Source of the DNA: Eopsaltria australis
Taxonomy: Eukaryota; Chordata; Aves; Passeriformes; Petroicidae
Length of the DNA stretch: 64,000 bases
Reading direction: 5' to 3'
NCBI GenBank assembly: GCA_034509425.1
Contig: JAVTVJ010000664.1
Span: 496,001-560,000, forward strand
Position numbers and translations under genes: made by a program. Shown here in pieces: positions 13,701 to 24,792 of this stretch. Under the pieces are notes generated by a model, which was not told the origin of the DNA, did no database searches, and worked only from the letters and a program-made list of their open reading frames with translations. The first letter of the stretch is position 1; the number at the start of each line of letters is the position of its first letter.

Positions 13701-16700
13701 AAAAAAGCCACAACTAACAAAAAAAGAACCCCACAAACCAAAATGAAGTTCTGTGCTACTTTTGAAACAGCTCCTTTGCTAATTTTGACTAGTTTGGCAA
13801 AAGCAGCTTTAACACCCTTGTACACACTGTACTGCACGAGCTGTAATGACTCTTTACTGTCCTATAATCTTATAGCAAAAATGGGCCAAACTGTGCCAAA
13901 GGCACAGATCCAGAGCCCTGATCTCCTCAGCTTTATGTCCTCCCCTCTTGCATCTACTTTTTTCATCTCCAATGAATAGAAGGCTTCATCTTTTTAAACT
14001 CCAGCAGGACAAGGCACATGTGGCCTGACTCTACCACAAACTCCTCAGTAACACTCTCGCTGTTTGGGGGAAGTAAATATGCGAATTTCAAAAGTCTTTC
14101 TGTGTGGAGAATCTGTTTGGATTTGTGCAGGAAGTGGGGAGCAGGCATATAGGTAGCAATATTAATGAAGTTTTTTATAAAGGCTTCATTCAAGGCTTTC
14201 AAAGAAAATACAACTCTTATGGGACCCATAGTTTATCTGCCAAGTCCGAGAATCTGGTTGGAATTTAAAATATATATTTAAAGGTTTCTGAGAAGTAGAG
14301 GATTAGAAAGAACAGGCCAGGAAGGGCACTTGGGAAATTACTGCTTGAAGAGGAGATTGGTCCTTGGGGTCTGAGCTCTGCACTGGGGTGCACGAGACAC
14401 CAGAGAGCCAAATCCTCCTCTTGGCTGTACAGGAGTAGCAAAAGGGGGTGACAGGGACAGACCCAAGCACCCCCTAAACTGTTGTGCCATGGTAAAGTGG
14501 TGAAACACATCCCAAAGTCCTCCCTCTGTTGATGGGTTCAGGTCTCTGCAAGACCTTGATTTCAAACCTTTTCCCTTTTTCCCCCTCCTGGGAGATGGCT
14601 GTGCTGGCTCATTTGCTGCTTTAAAAATGCTGTTTAAGAGTTTGGGTTCATATCCTTCATTTCCATGGGTGTCCCAAGGTTGCTTGTTGTGGTACTGGGA
14701 GAAAAGAGCTTGTACCAGCCAGGGAAACTGGTTGGAAGGGGCACTCTTAGGGGGGAAGGGATGTCAAGGCAGCCAGAGACAGCAGCTTGGCATTTGTAAC
14801 ATCCCTTTTCCATCCCTAAAATCCCAGATGTGTTCAATCCTCACTCTGGGGAGAGGAGAATCAATCTGAGAAGCCTTGTGCTTATTTTTGGGAGAAAATG
14901 GGTCCTCCAGTGGGAGCACAGAGATGCCCAATCTCCTTGCCCAGGATTTAGTGACACATTTTGTGATCCAGGAAGGGGGGGTTTGTGATCACAGCTCAAG
15001 GGGTTTGTTCCTACCTCAATCTTGTTTTTTTTCCTGTTTCCTGATCTGCATCAGACACCCATCCCTGGTGCTGAGGTTCGCTTTCCTCAGGTGCCAAACA
15101 GGTGCCACCCTCGTGTCTCCTTTCCATTGTGGTTTTCTTGGACTCTCTACAAGCCCTGTTCAAGGCTTTGGGGCTTGTCTGTGTGTTCACATTACATGAA
15201 AAGAGATTTATTTTTTCACTCTTTGGGGACAGATCTCGTTAGCTTGGACAAGAAGGAAACCAAGTGCAGGCCTGTGGAAACAAAAACAACCCAAAACTTC
15301 TAGACTTGTCTGCTTACAACCAAAGGCACACAAATGTCCCTGTGCCAGCAGGATGGTCCCTGCCCAGAAAGCTGTAAGAGATGATGTGCAAATCCCCTGT
15401 TTATGATGATCCTGCTCCTGCCTGGCTCTGCTCCCTCTCTGTTGCCCCTGTGCTGTGCACTCCCCATGCAGGCACAGCCCTGGCTTCAGAGTCAAGTGGC
15501 AGGAGCACAAAGCTGTGCATTGACCTTGTTTAGAGAAATCAGCAATGCTAATTTGGAGTGAAGGCAGTGCCTGTCCCTGGGTCAAACACGCTGAGGATGG
15601 AGGAGCTCTCACAGTGTAAATCTGTCCAGCCCCATGGCCCTGTCCCTGGTGAGAGGGTAACAACCAGCACAGAGTTTCCCTACATGTTTGGGGTTTTTCC
15701 AGTGACTTCAGCCTAGGGTTTCTTTTTTTTATTTTTGTGATGGTTCCTTTTTTATTTAACACCCATGGGCAGATTTTTCCAATTGCTTTCCAAGGTATCC
15801 TGTAGCACTGGGTTGCACAGTTGAACTGCATGCCGAGTTTCACTGAGGGGCTGCACCCTGCTCCCTCTGACTGTGTTTTGCCAGGGATACATCTGATTTT
15901 CAGCCCTGTGTTGATGCTATCAAGCTCCAGTTAGTTTGTGTACTGGATCTGACACTTCAGTTGCATCAATAGCAGTTTAATGTGGTGGAAAGGGTCCTGT
16001 GAATGTTGCCTGCATTGAGCTCACAGCATTTCTTTCACATATTCTCTCTGTTCTACCTCTTCTGCCACCTTCTCACCCGTGCTGGGTCCTGGCCAGGTGT
16101 CACAGTTTAATGCAGTGGCTTTGTTGACATGTTACTGATAATCCTCTTTTCTTCTACCAGCTCAAGCCTCACTGTTAGCAGAACAAATCTGTATTTCTGC
16201 TACTGAGGGATTCGCAGGAAAATCCTGACTCTGACAACAAAACCCTTGGTGGGGTTGAGTGAGACCTCTGCCATCTTTCCATATGATCACAAAACTGTTT
16301 CAGTGGCAGCAGGAATAACTGCCTGGAGAACAGGATCAGGCTCACACAAAGAGTTTGACAGACTTTAAATATAAATAACAAAATGAGGCTCCTGTTCTGC
16401 TGGGTTTGGTGAGGAGGTCTTAGCACAATCTGAAGTTTATCTCAAGTTCCCATCCTTCCTGACCTTCTTTTCACTGAGGAGCATCCTTGCTCTTTAGGTC
16501 ACTGGAGGAGCAAATATTGGTGTTTACAGAATAAAAATAACCCGAGGATTTTTGCTTCAGCATCAAATGAACAGAAAAGACTTCCAAAGAAACAGAACTT
16601 GAAAATGAATGATAAAATTAGTGTGAGGAGGCTGCTCTCAGGAGCAACTCGGCAGGGAGAAGACAGGATTGTTTTCTTTAAGGGCTAAAATAAACTTTGA

Positions 16701-17389
16701 AAACACCCACCCTGTTGAAGGAGAGGGTTTTTTGGTGGCTCTGGTGGCTGAAATGCCCAGAAAAGGGTGGATATTTTGGCATGTGGCACAAACAGTGGCT
16801 AACAGGAGCAGCAGGCTTGTGACTCTCCCCATGTATAAACTGGAGGTGATTCATCCTGGGTTTTATTTTAATAGCAAGGCCACCAAGCCAGCTGAAATCC
16901 ATCTGAGGTGAGTGCCATGGAATAAAAGGATCAGCTCAGGACAGCAGACCTGCAGGAGGGTGCCAAGGGCCTGTGGTGGTACCAGGAGCAGAGCTGGTGC
17001 TGCCAGTGCCAGGCACGAAGGAAAGAACAGGCAACTGCTGCTGCCTTGGCAGGGAGGGAACAAAAACAAGCACCAGACCCTGCGGCCCTTTGGACTTTCA
17101 GCACTTTTGTGTGTGTGTGTTCTCTTAAGTTTCCACAGGCCTAAAAGCTGGAAAAAACCTGGAGGCCCTTTTCTCCTCCACATCCCCAAACCCAACTGCT
17201 TTGATTATTTGGCCAGGCAGAAGAGAAGCTGTTTCAGTAGGAAATGGTTCTTTTAATACAGTCTGGAGAAGGCTTTTAGCCAAATTATTAACATAATGCA
17301 GCTGAAATGATGCTGTTCGTGTCATGCTTGCAGCGCTAACAGTGCAGAGGGTTTGGGGAGCTGCTGGTCACAGCTCTGGGTGTGACAGC
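7741..17389. other. Intergenic DNA, no gene seen
   Basis: Nearly 10 kb without a convincing exon, RNA gene or intact transposon. The longest open frame is a 211-codon minus-strand frame at 15208-15843 with no domain I recognise and no obvious splice or promoter context. Small simple tracts occur, such as (GT)n near 17107. Undetected short exons cannot be excluded by eye. Confidence 0.5.
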
Positions 17390-17908
17390 ACTCCCTGCTC
17401 ACTGCTCCATCCCTCCTGCACCCCTCACTCCCTGCTCCATCCCTCCTGCACCCCTCACTCCCTGCTCCATCCCTCCTGCACCCCTCACTCCCTGCTCCAT
17501 CCCTCCTGCACCCCTCACTCCCTGCTCCCTGCTCCATCCCTCCTGCACCCCTCACTCCCTGCTCACTGCTCCATCCCTCCTGCATCCCTCACTCCCTGCT
17601 CCATCCCTCCTGCACCCCTCACTCCCTGCTCCATCCCTCCTGCACCCCTCACTCCCGCTCACTCTGCTCCATCCTCTGCTCCACTGCTCCATCCTGCTGC
17701 CCCTCACTCCCTGCTCACTGCTCCACCCCTCACTCCCTGCTCACTGCTCCATCCCTCCTGCATCCCTCACTCCCTGCTCCATCCCTCCTGCACCCCTCAC
17801 TCCCTGCTCACTGCTCCATCCCTCCTGTACCCCTCACTCCCTGCTCACTGCTCCATCCCTCCTGCATCCCTCACTCCCTGCTCCATCCCTCCTGCACCCC
17901 TCACTCCT
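17390..17908. repeat. Minisatellite, 30-base C-rich unit
   Basis: The unit is 30 bases, built from 'cctgctccatccctcctgca' followed by 'cccctcactc'. About four near-perfect units run from 17401 to 17520. Further units to about 17908 carry inserted 'ctgctccctgctc' or 'ctgctcactgctcc' blocks that make longer higher-order units. One strand is strongly pyrimidine-rich. Because 30 is divisible by three, the array holds open frames of 208 and 223 codons encoding a 10-residue repeat, which I attribute to the array and not to a protein. Confidence 0.93.
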
Positions 17909-20900
17909 CTCACAGCTCAGGGTGTCAGCCTGGAGCAGAATTATTGCTTCTCCCTTGGCTTTAATTCTAGGAAAGGCAAGTGGATTTTTGTTTGAAGGGG
18001 TAACTTGAGGCTTTGGACCTGCTGAAAAACAGCAGCTTCCCCCTGGAAAACAGAGTGTGACCAAGAGTCTCAGGCAGAGAAAATAATTCCTGATTTCTTA
18101 AAAATAATATTTTCAAAATAGTGTCTATTTTAGTGCACACATCTGTGCTGCCAGCCGTTGATAACAATGCCCAGGCCATGTGGAAAATGGGGGAAAGAGT
18201 TACACCAAGGGCTCTGGCTGGCAGACAAATGGGCTCTGACAGCTGTGCTGATCCAAACTCCAACCAATTTTTGAGGGATCTCCTTTTCCTGCTTTTTTGC
18301 AAAACCAAAGCACACAAGAATTTTGAGATAAAATTAATATTAAAGACTGAAGCTTGAAGCCAGGATCTGCCCAACCGCTCTGCCTGGGCTCTGGCTGATT
18401 TTTGCATACAGCTAAATAAGATTTAAACTGGACTTTACTGGCTTTTTTGTTTGCTTTTCTTTTTTTTTTTTTTTTTTTTTAATATACATAAATGAAGGTG
18501 TTTATGGCTGAAGGAAATGCAGTGAGAAGAGCACAATTTTGCTTGGCTTTCTGTCTGGTCTCCACAACAGTGAGAGACTGTGAAGAACACAAACAAATCT
18601 TTATTTCTGGACTAACTACTCGAAGCCAGGAGCTTACAAGAAGCAGAGAATAATTTCATGCAAAATGCAGTTCTTTTCACACTCCTCATTGCTCCATACA
18701 CCTCTGTTCCCTCTTTCCTTTTACTTCTTCCTGTCCAGGCTATTGAAACCTGTAGGCTCATCCAAAATCCAAGGAAGGACACAAAGCTTTCCTTTGACTT
18801 AATGAGCTTCATGTACCAAAGGCCCAAACTAACAGAGTTTTGCTCCCAGCCCATCTGTGGAAACAAACTCACAAAAATCCAAATGCTGATTTGGAAGCAC
18901 TTTTGACCATTTATAGAATACTGTGAAATGCTCAGGATTTTGGTTTCATCCTTACTGCTACAGAAGGGTGTTCAGCAGTAGAAGAAGATGGTGTCTAACT
19001 TAGTTTGGAACTCTCCCTTTTGCCAGGGTTTTCAGGCTGGGATTGCAGATGGGGCTGTTCCTGTTGCAGGCGGAGCCTTCAGGTGGGTGCCACCACCATC
19101 CCCAACCTCCTGCTGCTGCCTTTCACTGGTTACACTGGAGGGGGAATAAGAACAAGTGATTTTCCTCCCTGCCAGAACACTGCCTGCTGTATTTGACCCC
19201 TCTGTTCTCTCTTTCTTTCAGACTCCCTCCTTCAGCTGGGCACAGCTTTTGCAAAGGCTTCCCCAGTCTGACCTACTCCCTAAAAGAGACAGGGAATGTC
19301 CCTGCTTAACCTGGTGGAAGTGGTGGGATGAATAACCAGCTTGCTTTTAAATGCATCTGTTTTGAGTCATTTGTGCATTAAGGAAATCATCACGAGTTTA
19401 ACAACAGAGGTGGAGACCCACGTGGAATTTCAGATACAGATCAAGGGTGAGGACAGATGGGAATTTTCCAAACAACCCCCATAAATTCTCTTCTCGGATT
19501 CATGGCACAGAAGCAATCTTAAAGAAGGAGGAAAGTCTTAATATTGGGTGTTATTTTGGGACACATTTAGTCATTTAGGCACCACAGGAGGTAACAGAAA
19601 TACCCCACTGTGATTCTGTTCCCTGGCCTCTTCTCCAGCTTCCTTCCAACCCATCCAGGAGCACTGGAAGCACCAAGTGGGAGTTTGGGTTTGGAAATGA
19701 GATCTGTGGCTTTTTGTTTTCCCTCTTCCTAAAGTCTGAGTCTCTGCCAAATAATATCGATCTCATTGAGCGCAGAGACTCAAGGCTGGAAATTGCTTTG
19801 TTTTAAAAATCATTTTTTTCTAAATGATGCTTTAAGAGATTTAATTTTTTTAAAATGTTCCTGCTCTATTAGTTTAATACATGAATTTGCCACTGAGAAG
19901 GTGGAGCCCATAATATCCTGTTCCTGAGGAAGGAGGGCTGGGTAACACTGAGCCACTGTTCCCAGTACAGGCTTATTTACTTTAATTAGAAAGTGCACTT
20001 GTTAAGTACTCAATTAATTACGTAGAGCAGCACCTATTGAGAGCAGATGAAAGAGCCACTGTGTGAGGAGGGAGGGGGAGATGGGGAAGGATGAAAAGGG
20101 AAAGATAAAACCAGTGCTGGAAAGTAAATGCTGTTGGGGAAGCCAGAGAGAGATCACAGGTACAGCTCTGTTGGGCCCTAAATTACAGTCACTGTTCATA
20201 AATTGGCTTGAGGTACAGGGGCTGGTGCAGATTTTGTGGGATTATTTGGAGTCAGTCTGCAGCTTTAAAGCAGATCATTGACTAGGACTTTAAGATGATT
20301 TATTCCAAGGTCCTGCTCAACTTATCACATTCTAGAGGCTGTAGGTCAGTCAGGAATATCTCAACCCACAGCAAAATGAGTGCAGCAGTTTGTTTTAGAG
20401 AGGAAATAGTTCATTCTGCTTTTAAAAAAATATTTGAATGTTTGCCGCTGTTTCATTTCCCTTTCTCTCCTTTTGCATTTTCCTTTGCATTAATATATCC
20501 AGAATTTCAAAGCAAACAAGTTAAAGTCAGGGTTTTGAAAGAAAATTTTCACGTAATGATTCCAGAAACACACTATTAATACCAGATGTTTAAATAAAGT
20601 CATCAATACATTTCCCAAAACCAAGGACACTGAAATGAGACATCATGGATCATTCTTTCCTCTGGCTTCTGAAGGATAATTCTGCAGAGCTCAGGTCTGC
20701 AGGACCCTTACATGGAAGGGAGGTTTCGGGGTTTTTAAGCAGAAGTCGAGTTTCTCGTACAAGATCCCAAGAGCTGGGGTTTTCAGCAATATGCCAACAT
20801 CATGAGACTTTTGATAAAATCAGGCAGGGTTGCCAATTCCAAGCTGAAACCCATCTCCCCATCTAGAGGTTCACTTGAACTTCAGCCCAGAACCAGTGGA

Positions 20901-23900
20901 AGAATTCTGTGACGTTGGGCTGAGCCTTGGGGCTGACCCTTTGCCTGGCAGCCCAGGGCTCGCTGTGAAGGTTTGTGGTTGGTTCAAACAACGTGGCTAA
21001 TCAAAAACCCATTTAGTGGGTGGCTGCAGTCAAAAAGTTCTGTGTTGCTGTGGATGGACAAGAGGTTTGCTGTGATCCCCTGTGCATATGAGGCTTTTTT
21101 AAGCTTCTCCTGGAATCCTTGTGCAGGAATGTTTCAGAGGCTTCTGATGAAATTTTATGCTCTAGTGATGACTACGCAGCAATTTCCAGGGAATTGTAAT
21201 AACATAGTAAGGCAGTCTTTTCAGAGTTTGGAGGAATTTTTCCTCAGCATTTCTGAGGTTCACTGCAATTCCCTGTCTTTTCCATGCAGGAGTACAAATG
21301 TGGTTCCACCATGGATAAAGGCAGTGTTCGTGGTGGGCACGGGAACACTGCAAACTGTTGTGAGCCTTTCCCCAAACCCTTGGAATATTCCTAATAAATA
21401 CATTTGTGTAATGGTACAGGATTAGGTAATGGCAATCTTTGGAGCCTGACTCTGCTCAGGATTCATTTCACTCCTATTCCATTCTGCTGGGAGCAGGAGC
21501 CCTGGTGCAAAGCAGAAGCTTTTGGCAACAGAGTCAGAGAAATGATTACTGTGAAAATATGATCATATGAGGGGGAGGAATGGGGCTTGTGTGTGTGTGT
21601 AAGGTATGAGGTTAATAGAAATATTTGGAGATGCACTTTCTGTGCCTGAGTGTGAGAGGCTGGCTGCCCTGCTCCTGCTGGTTCTTTTCTTTTTTGGCTC
21701 TGAGAAGTTTAAAACAAAATCTGAGCGCTGGGATGTGAGGAGTCCCTGCTGAGCTCAGTCCAGCTGGTTTTGTGCTCTTTGCTTTCTCAAGCCCATGTGC
21801 TGTTGATGCCTCAGCCCCCAAAATACTGCACTCCCCTTTAGTGACTCTGCTCCATCTGTCTGTCCTGAAGCCTTTTCTTCTTCTTCTTCTCTCCCCACCC
21901 CCCCCAATATGTAATTTAACCTCAGATAATAATTGTGACTTGACACACAACTAACTCATGTACAACTTTGTAAATCATCCTGAGAGGTTTTGTATGACAG
22001 AGGCAACTTCTGAGCCGTAATGAGTGAGGTTCCTGAGGCAGCATTGGCATTTGAATACAAACCTTTCATTAATTTTAATGAGGACCAGAAATCCATATGT
22101 ACATCTCCAAAATTGCTTCAAAGTACTCAACTGCTAATGGGTGAACAATCCTGTCCCCCCTTTGGTGCCCTGAGCTGGTGTTGCTCTGCTGGGGAGTAAG
22201 AGCAGATATCAGAACATGGTTTGCTCCTTTGTGGAAAGGGAACCTGCAATGTGGATTTATTGAGTCCTCACCAAACGGGTGAGATGCAAATAAATGTGAA
22301 TTCTGAGTGCTTCAGGCATCAGCTTTGCCTTGGGAATTGACCCTGACCTGAAGCCAGGGAAATGATCCTGCTGCTGATGCAGGTCCAGAGCCTTGTGTGC
22401 AGGAAGTCAATAACCCCCAGAGGTGCTGCTTCCTTGCTGCTTGTCCACCTGCACTGTGACAAATCCCTCTGGAGAGGTGTCATTTCACACCTGGCCAAGG
22501 AGCTCTGGATGAATTATTTACATGCTACAAGTTTTTCACTTTAAGTCAACCAAAGGTATTTGTGAATCGTGCCCAACTCTGAGTGCTTTTTTAGCTGGAG
22601 AAGGAAAAGCTGAAGCAAACCCAGGACATTTTCCCCAGCCTTTGCACATTGAAGTGTTACCTTTTTTCATTTCATACTTTTTTTTTCTGAAACAAACTTT
22701 GAAAATTGATCAGAAAGCTTTGGTTCAGCATGAAATACTTGGGCCTTTATGGTACCTAGAGCATTGTCTGCTCTCAGCACTGGTGCTGGGTGCAAGAACA
22801 GCCTGACTGTGCCCCAAACCTGGTGCAAACCACTGGGAATCTTTACCATTGGAATTTCCACGTTTCTGAAGGGAAGCAGTTTATCCTGCAGGATGGTGGC
22901 ATTGATTGATGGGATCTTGAAAAGATCTACTTTTCCAAAACTTCTCGTTGCACATTTTGCACCACAACAATGAAGCCTGGTAAGGTTCTGCCAAGTCCTA
23001 AAGCAGCCAAAACCATGTAAACGTGCAGTAACTTTGGCAATGAGTGAGAAATAACTGCATTTTAATATCTGTATTCAACAGAGTTAATCTTTGTGGGTGA
23101 CTCTTGAAAAAAGAGTAATTTTTTTTAGCAATGGCTTAAGAGAATCCTGTTTGGTTAATATTGAATTAATTATAAAAACAACCTAAAATTCCCTGACCTG
23201 TTTCCCTGATTTGTCTGTACTGAGGGATTCAAACACCAGGAGAATAGTTTAGGTTGGTTTAGAGTTTTTCTATATTTTTGGTGCCTTCATTGAAGTCCCA
23301 AAGCCAGACCCTTTGACTTTTGTAATTGTTCACAACTAAATTTAGCTTGGACTTCAAATGCAGAATCTGCATGCTGTGGAGGGGGGTTTCCAGAGACAAA
23401 ATATCCATTCATCTTTTCAAAGATGAAGAAACTGCCTCGCCTTCCCAAAAAGATAATAAGCAAATTGAGAGGCTGGGAGCCATTTCACATCCAGCTTTGC
23501 TCAGCTCTCATGTACCAGCCTGGGTTAAGGAGAAACTAAAATGAGGTTGTGTAGATTCAGCTGTAGATTGTGGGGAGAGAAGCCTCACAAAGGTTATCTT
23601 GTTCTTTCTGCCTGTTTTGGAATGCCAGAGGCAGTATCTGGAGATCCAAAGGCATTTTGATCAAAAGCTTGGAAAATGAGGCCCATGAAAGTATTGATTG
23701 AGGCTCAGCAGTGAAGGGAGTGACACAGAATGACTCTGCCCCTTCTGCTGTGAGATCCAGAGCAGGGCACATGAGGAGAGGTAGGAAATAGCAGGAGAGA
23801 GACAAACAGCCCCCAGCCATGAGCTGCCAAGAGATGGAAGCAGAAAAATCCATCTTTAGCTGTGCCAAAATGCCAGAGAGCTTGAAAGATGCTGCTGAGA

Positions 23901-24021
23901 GAGAGAGGTAGAAAGGCTCAGCCCTCGTGTAGTGCTGCCACTGACTGAGGATGGGCACGGCTCATCCTCACCCTGGGCTGTGCATCAGTCGTGGTGCAGC
24001 TGGGTCACAGAACTGGGGAGT
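17909..24021. other. Intergenic DNA, no gene seen
   Basis: No exon or RNA gene was recognised. There is a 21-base T run ending at 18480. AT-rich, balanced blocks around 19790-20060, 20270-20600 and 21960-22140 have the look of possible conserved non-coding DNA, but conservation cannot be judged from one sequence. Confidence 0.5.
18460..18480. repeat. Poly(T) run of 21
   Basis: Twenty-one consecutive T residues at 18460-18480, followed by 'aatatacata'. No poly(A)-tailed retroelement was recognised on the minus strand next to it. Confidence 0.95.
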
Positions 24022-24131
24022 GGTTTGGGCTGGGGGAACCTTAAAACTCATCCAGTTCCACCCCCTGCCATGGGCAAGGACACCTCCTGCTAGACCAGGC
24101 TGCTCCAAGCCCTGCCCAGCCTGGCCTTGCT
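24022..24131 (-). mobile_element. CR1 LINE 3' fragment, antisense
   Basis: On the plus strand this reads as an inverted CR1 3' end: 'ggtttgggctgggggaacc', 'ttaaaactcatccagttcca', 'ctgccatgggcaaggacacc', then 'caagccctgcccagcctggc'. It breaks off at about 24131 and faces a second, oppositely oriented CR1 end at 24180-24245. Confidence 0.75.
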
Positions 24132-24179
24132 CATGAATTCCAACCCCCATGGATATCCAGTTTTCCCTCTGAAGGGGAA

Positions 24180-24245
24180 ATGAGATGAGCTTTAGGGTCC
24201 ATTCCAACCCAAAGCATTCCATGGCTCTGTCTGACTCCCTGGGCT
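24180..24245 (+). mobile_element. CR1 LINE 3' terminal fragment
   Basis: The text 'atgagctttagggtccattc' followed by 'caacccaaagcattccatgg' is the sense 3' terminus of an avian CR1. It is inverted relative to the copy at 24022-24131, so the two can pair over about 30 bases. Confidence 0.65.
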
Positions 24246-24330
24246 GTGCTGAGTTACCCATCAAGGCACAAGGGGGCACCCATGGCTAAAGCTTTCATTA
24301 TCCATGAGGAACTGGGAGCCTGGGTGTCCC

Positions 24331-24358
24331 TCTGGGTGTCCCTCTGGGTGTCCCCTTG
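24331..24358. repeat. Short 12-base tandem repeat
   Basis: The 12-base unit 'tgggtgtccctc' is repeated about 2.3 times just downstream of the inverted CR1 pair. Confidence 0.7.
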
Positions 24359-24585
24359 CCCCCCAGCAGGGCCCAGGCTGCCTCTGTCCTGGTGGGGAGT
24401 GCATGAAGGTGGGAGAAAAGCCAGAACATCAGGTTTGGCAAAGCGAGAGCATTTCCAGCTCCCTTTCATAGGGAATAGAGGAGGAATCCTAAAACACTTC
24501 CCTTTGTCTGAAGACTTAACTGAAGTGTGCTAAAGTAATGAAATATTAAGATAAAACCATCAAATAATCCTTTGGGGCATTTCCC

Positions 24586-24792
24586 CTTTCCTTTCCTTTC
24601 CTTTCCTTTCCTTTCCTTTCCTTTCCTTTCCTTTCCTTTCCTTTCCTTTCCTTTCCTTTCCTTTCCTTTCCTTTCCTTTCCTTTCCTTTCCTATCCTTTC
24701 CTTTCCTTTCCTTTCCTTTCCTTTCCTTTCCTTTCCTTTCCTTTCCTTTCCTTTCCTTTCCTTTCCTTTCCTTTCCTTTCCTTTCCTTTCCT
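24586..24792. repeat. (CTTTC)n pentanucleotide microsatellite
   Basis: About 41 tandem copies of the 5-base unit CTTTC, with one interrupted unit (CTATC) at 24691-24695. A degenerate pyrimidine tail of T runs reaches about 24814. The strand is pure pyrimidine against pure purine, a composition able to form triplex structures and prone to slippage. Confidence 0.98.

Noticed and set aside
15208..15843. 211-codon minus-strand open frame.
   Set aside because: No recognisable domain, no promoter or splice context, mixed composition; best explained as chance.
17324..18008. Plus-strand open frames of 223 and 208 codons encoding a 10-residue repeat.
   Set aside because: They are a consequence of a 30-base stop-free tandem unit, with no start context, splice signals or domain.
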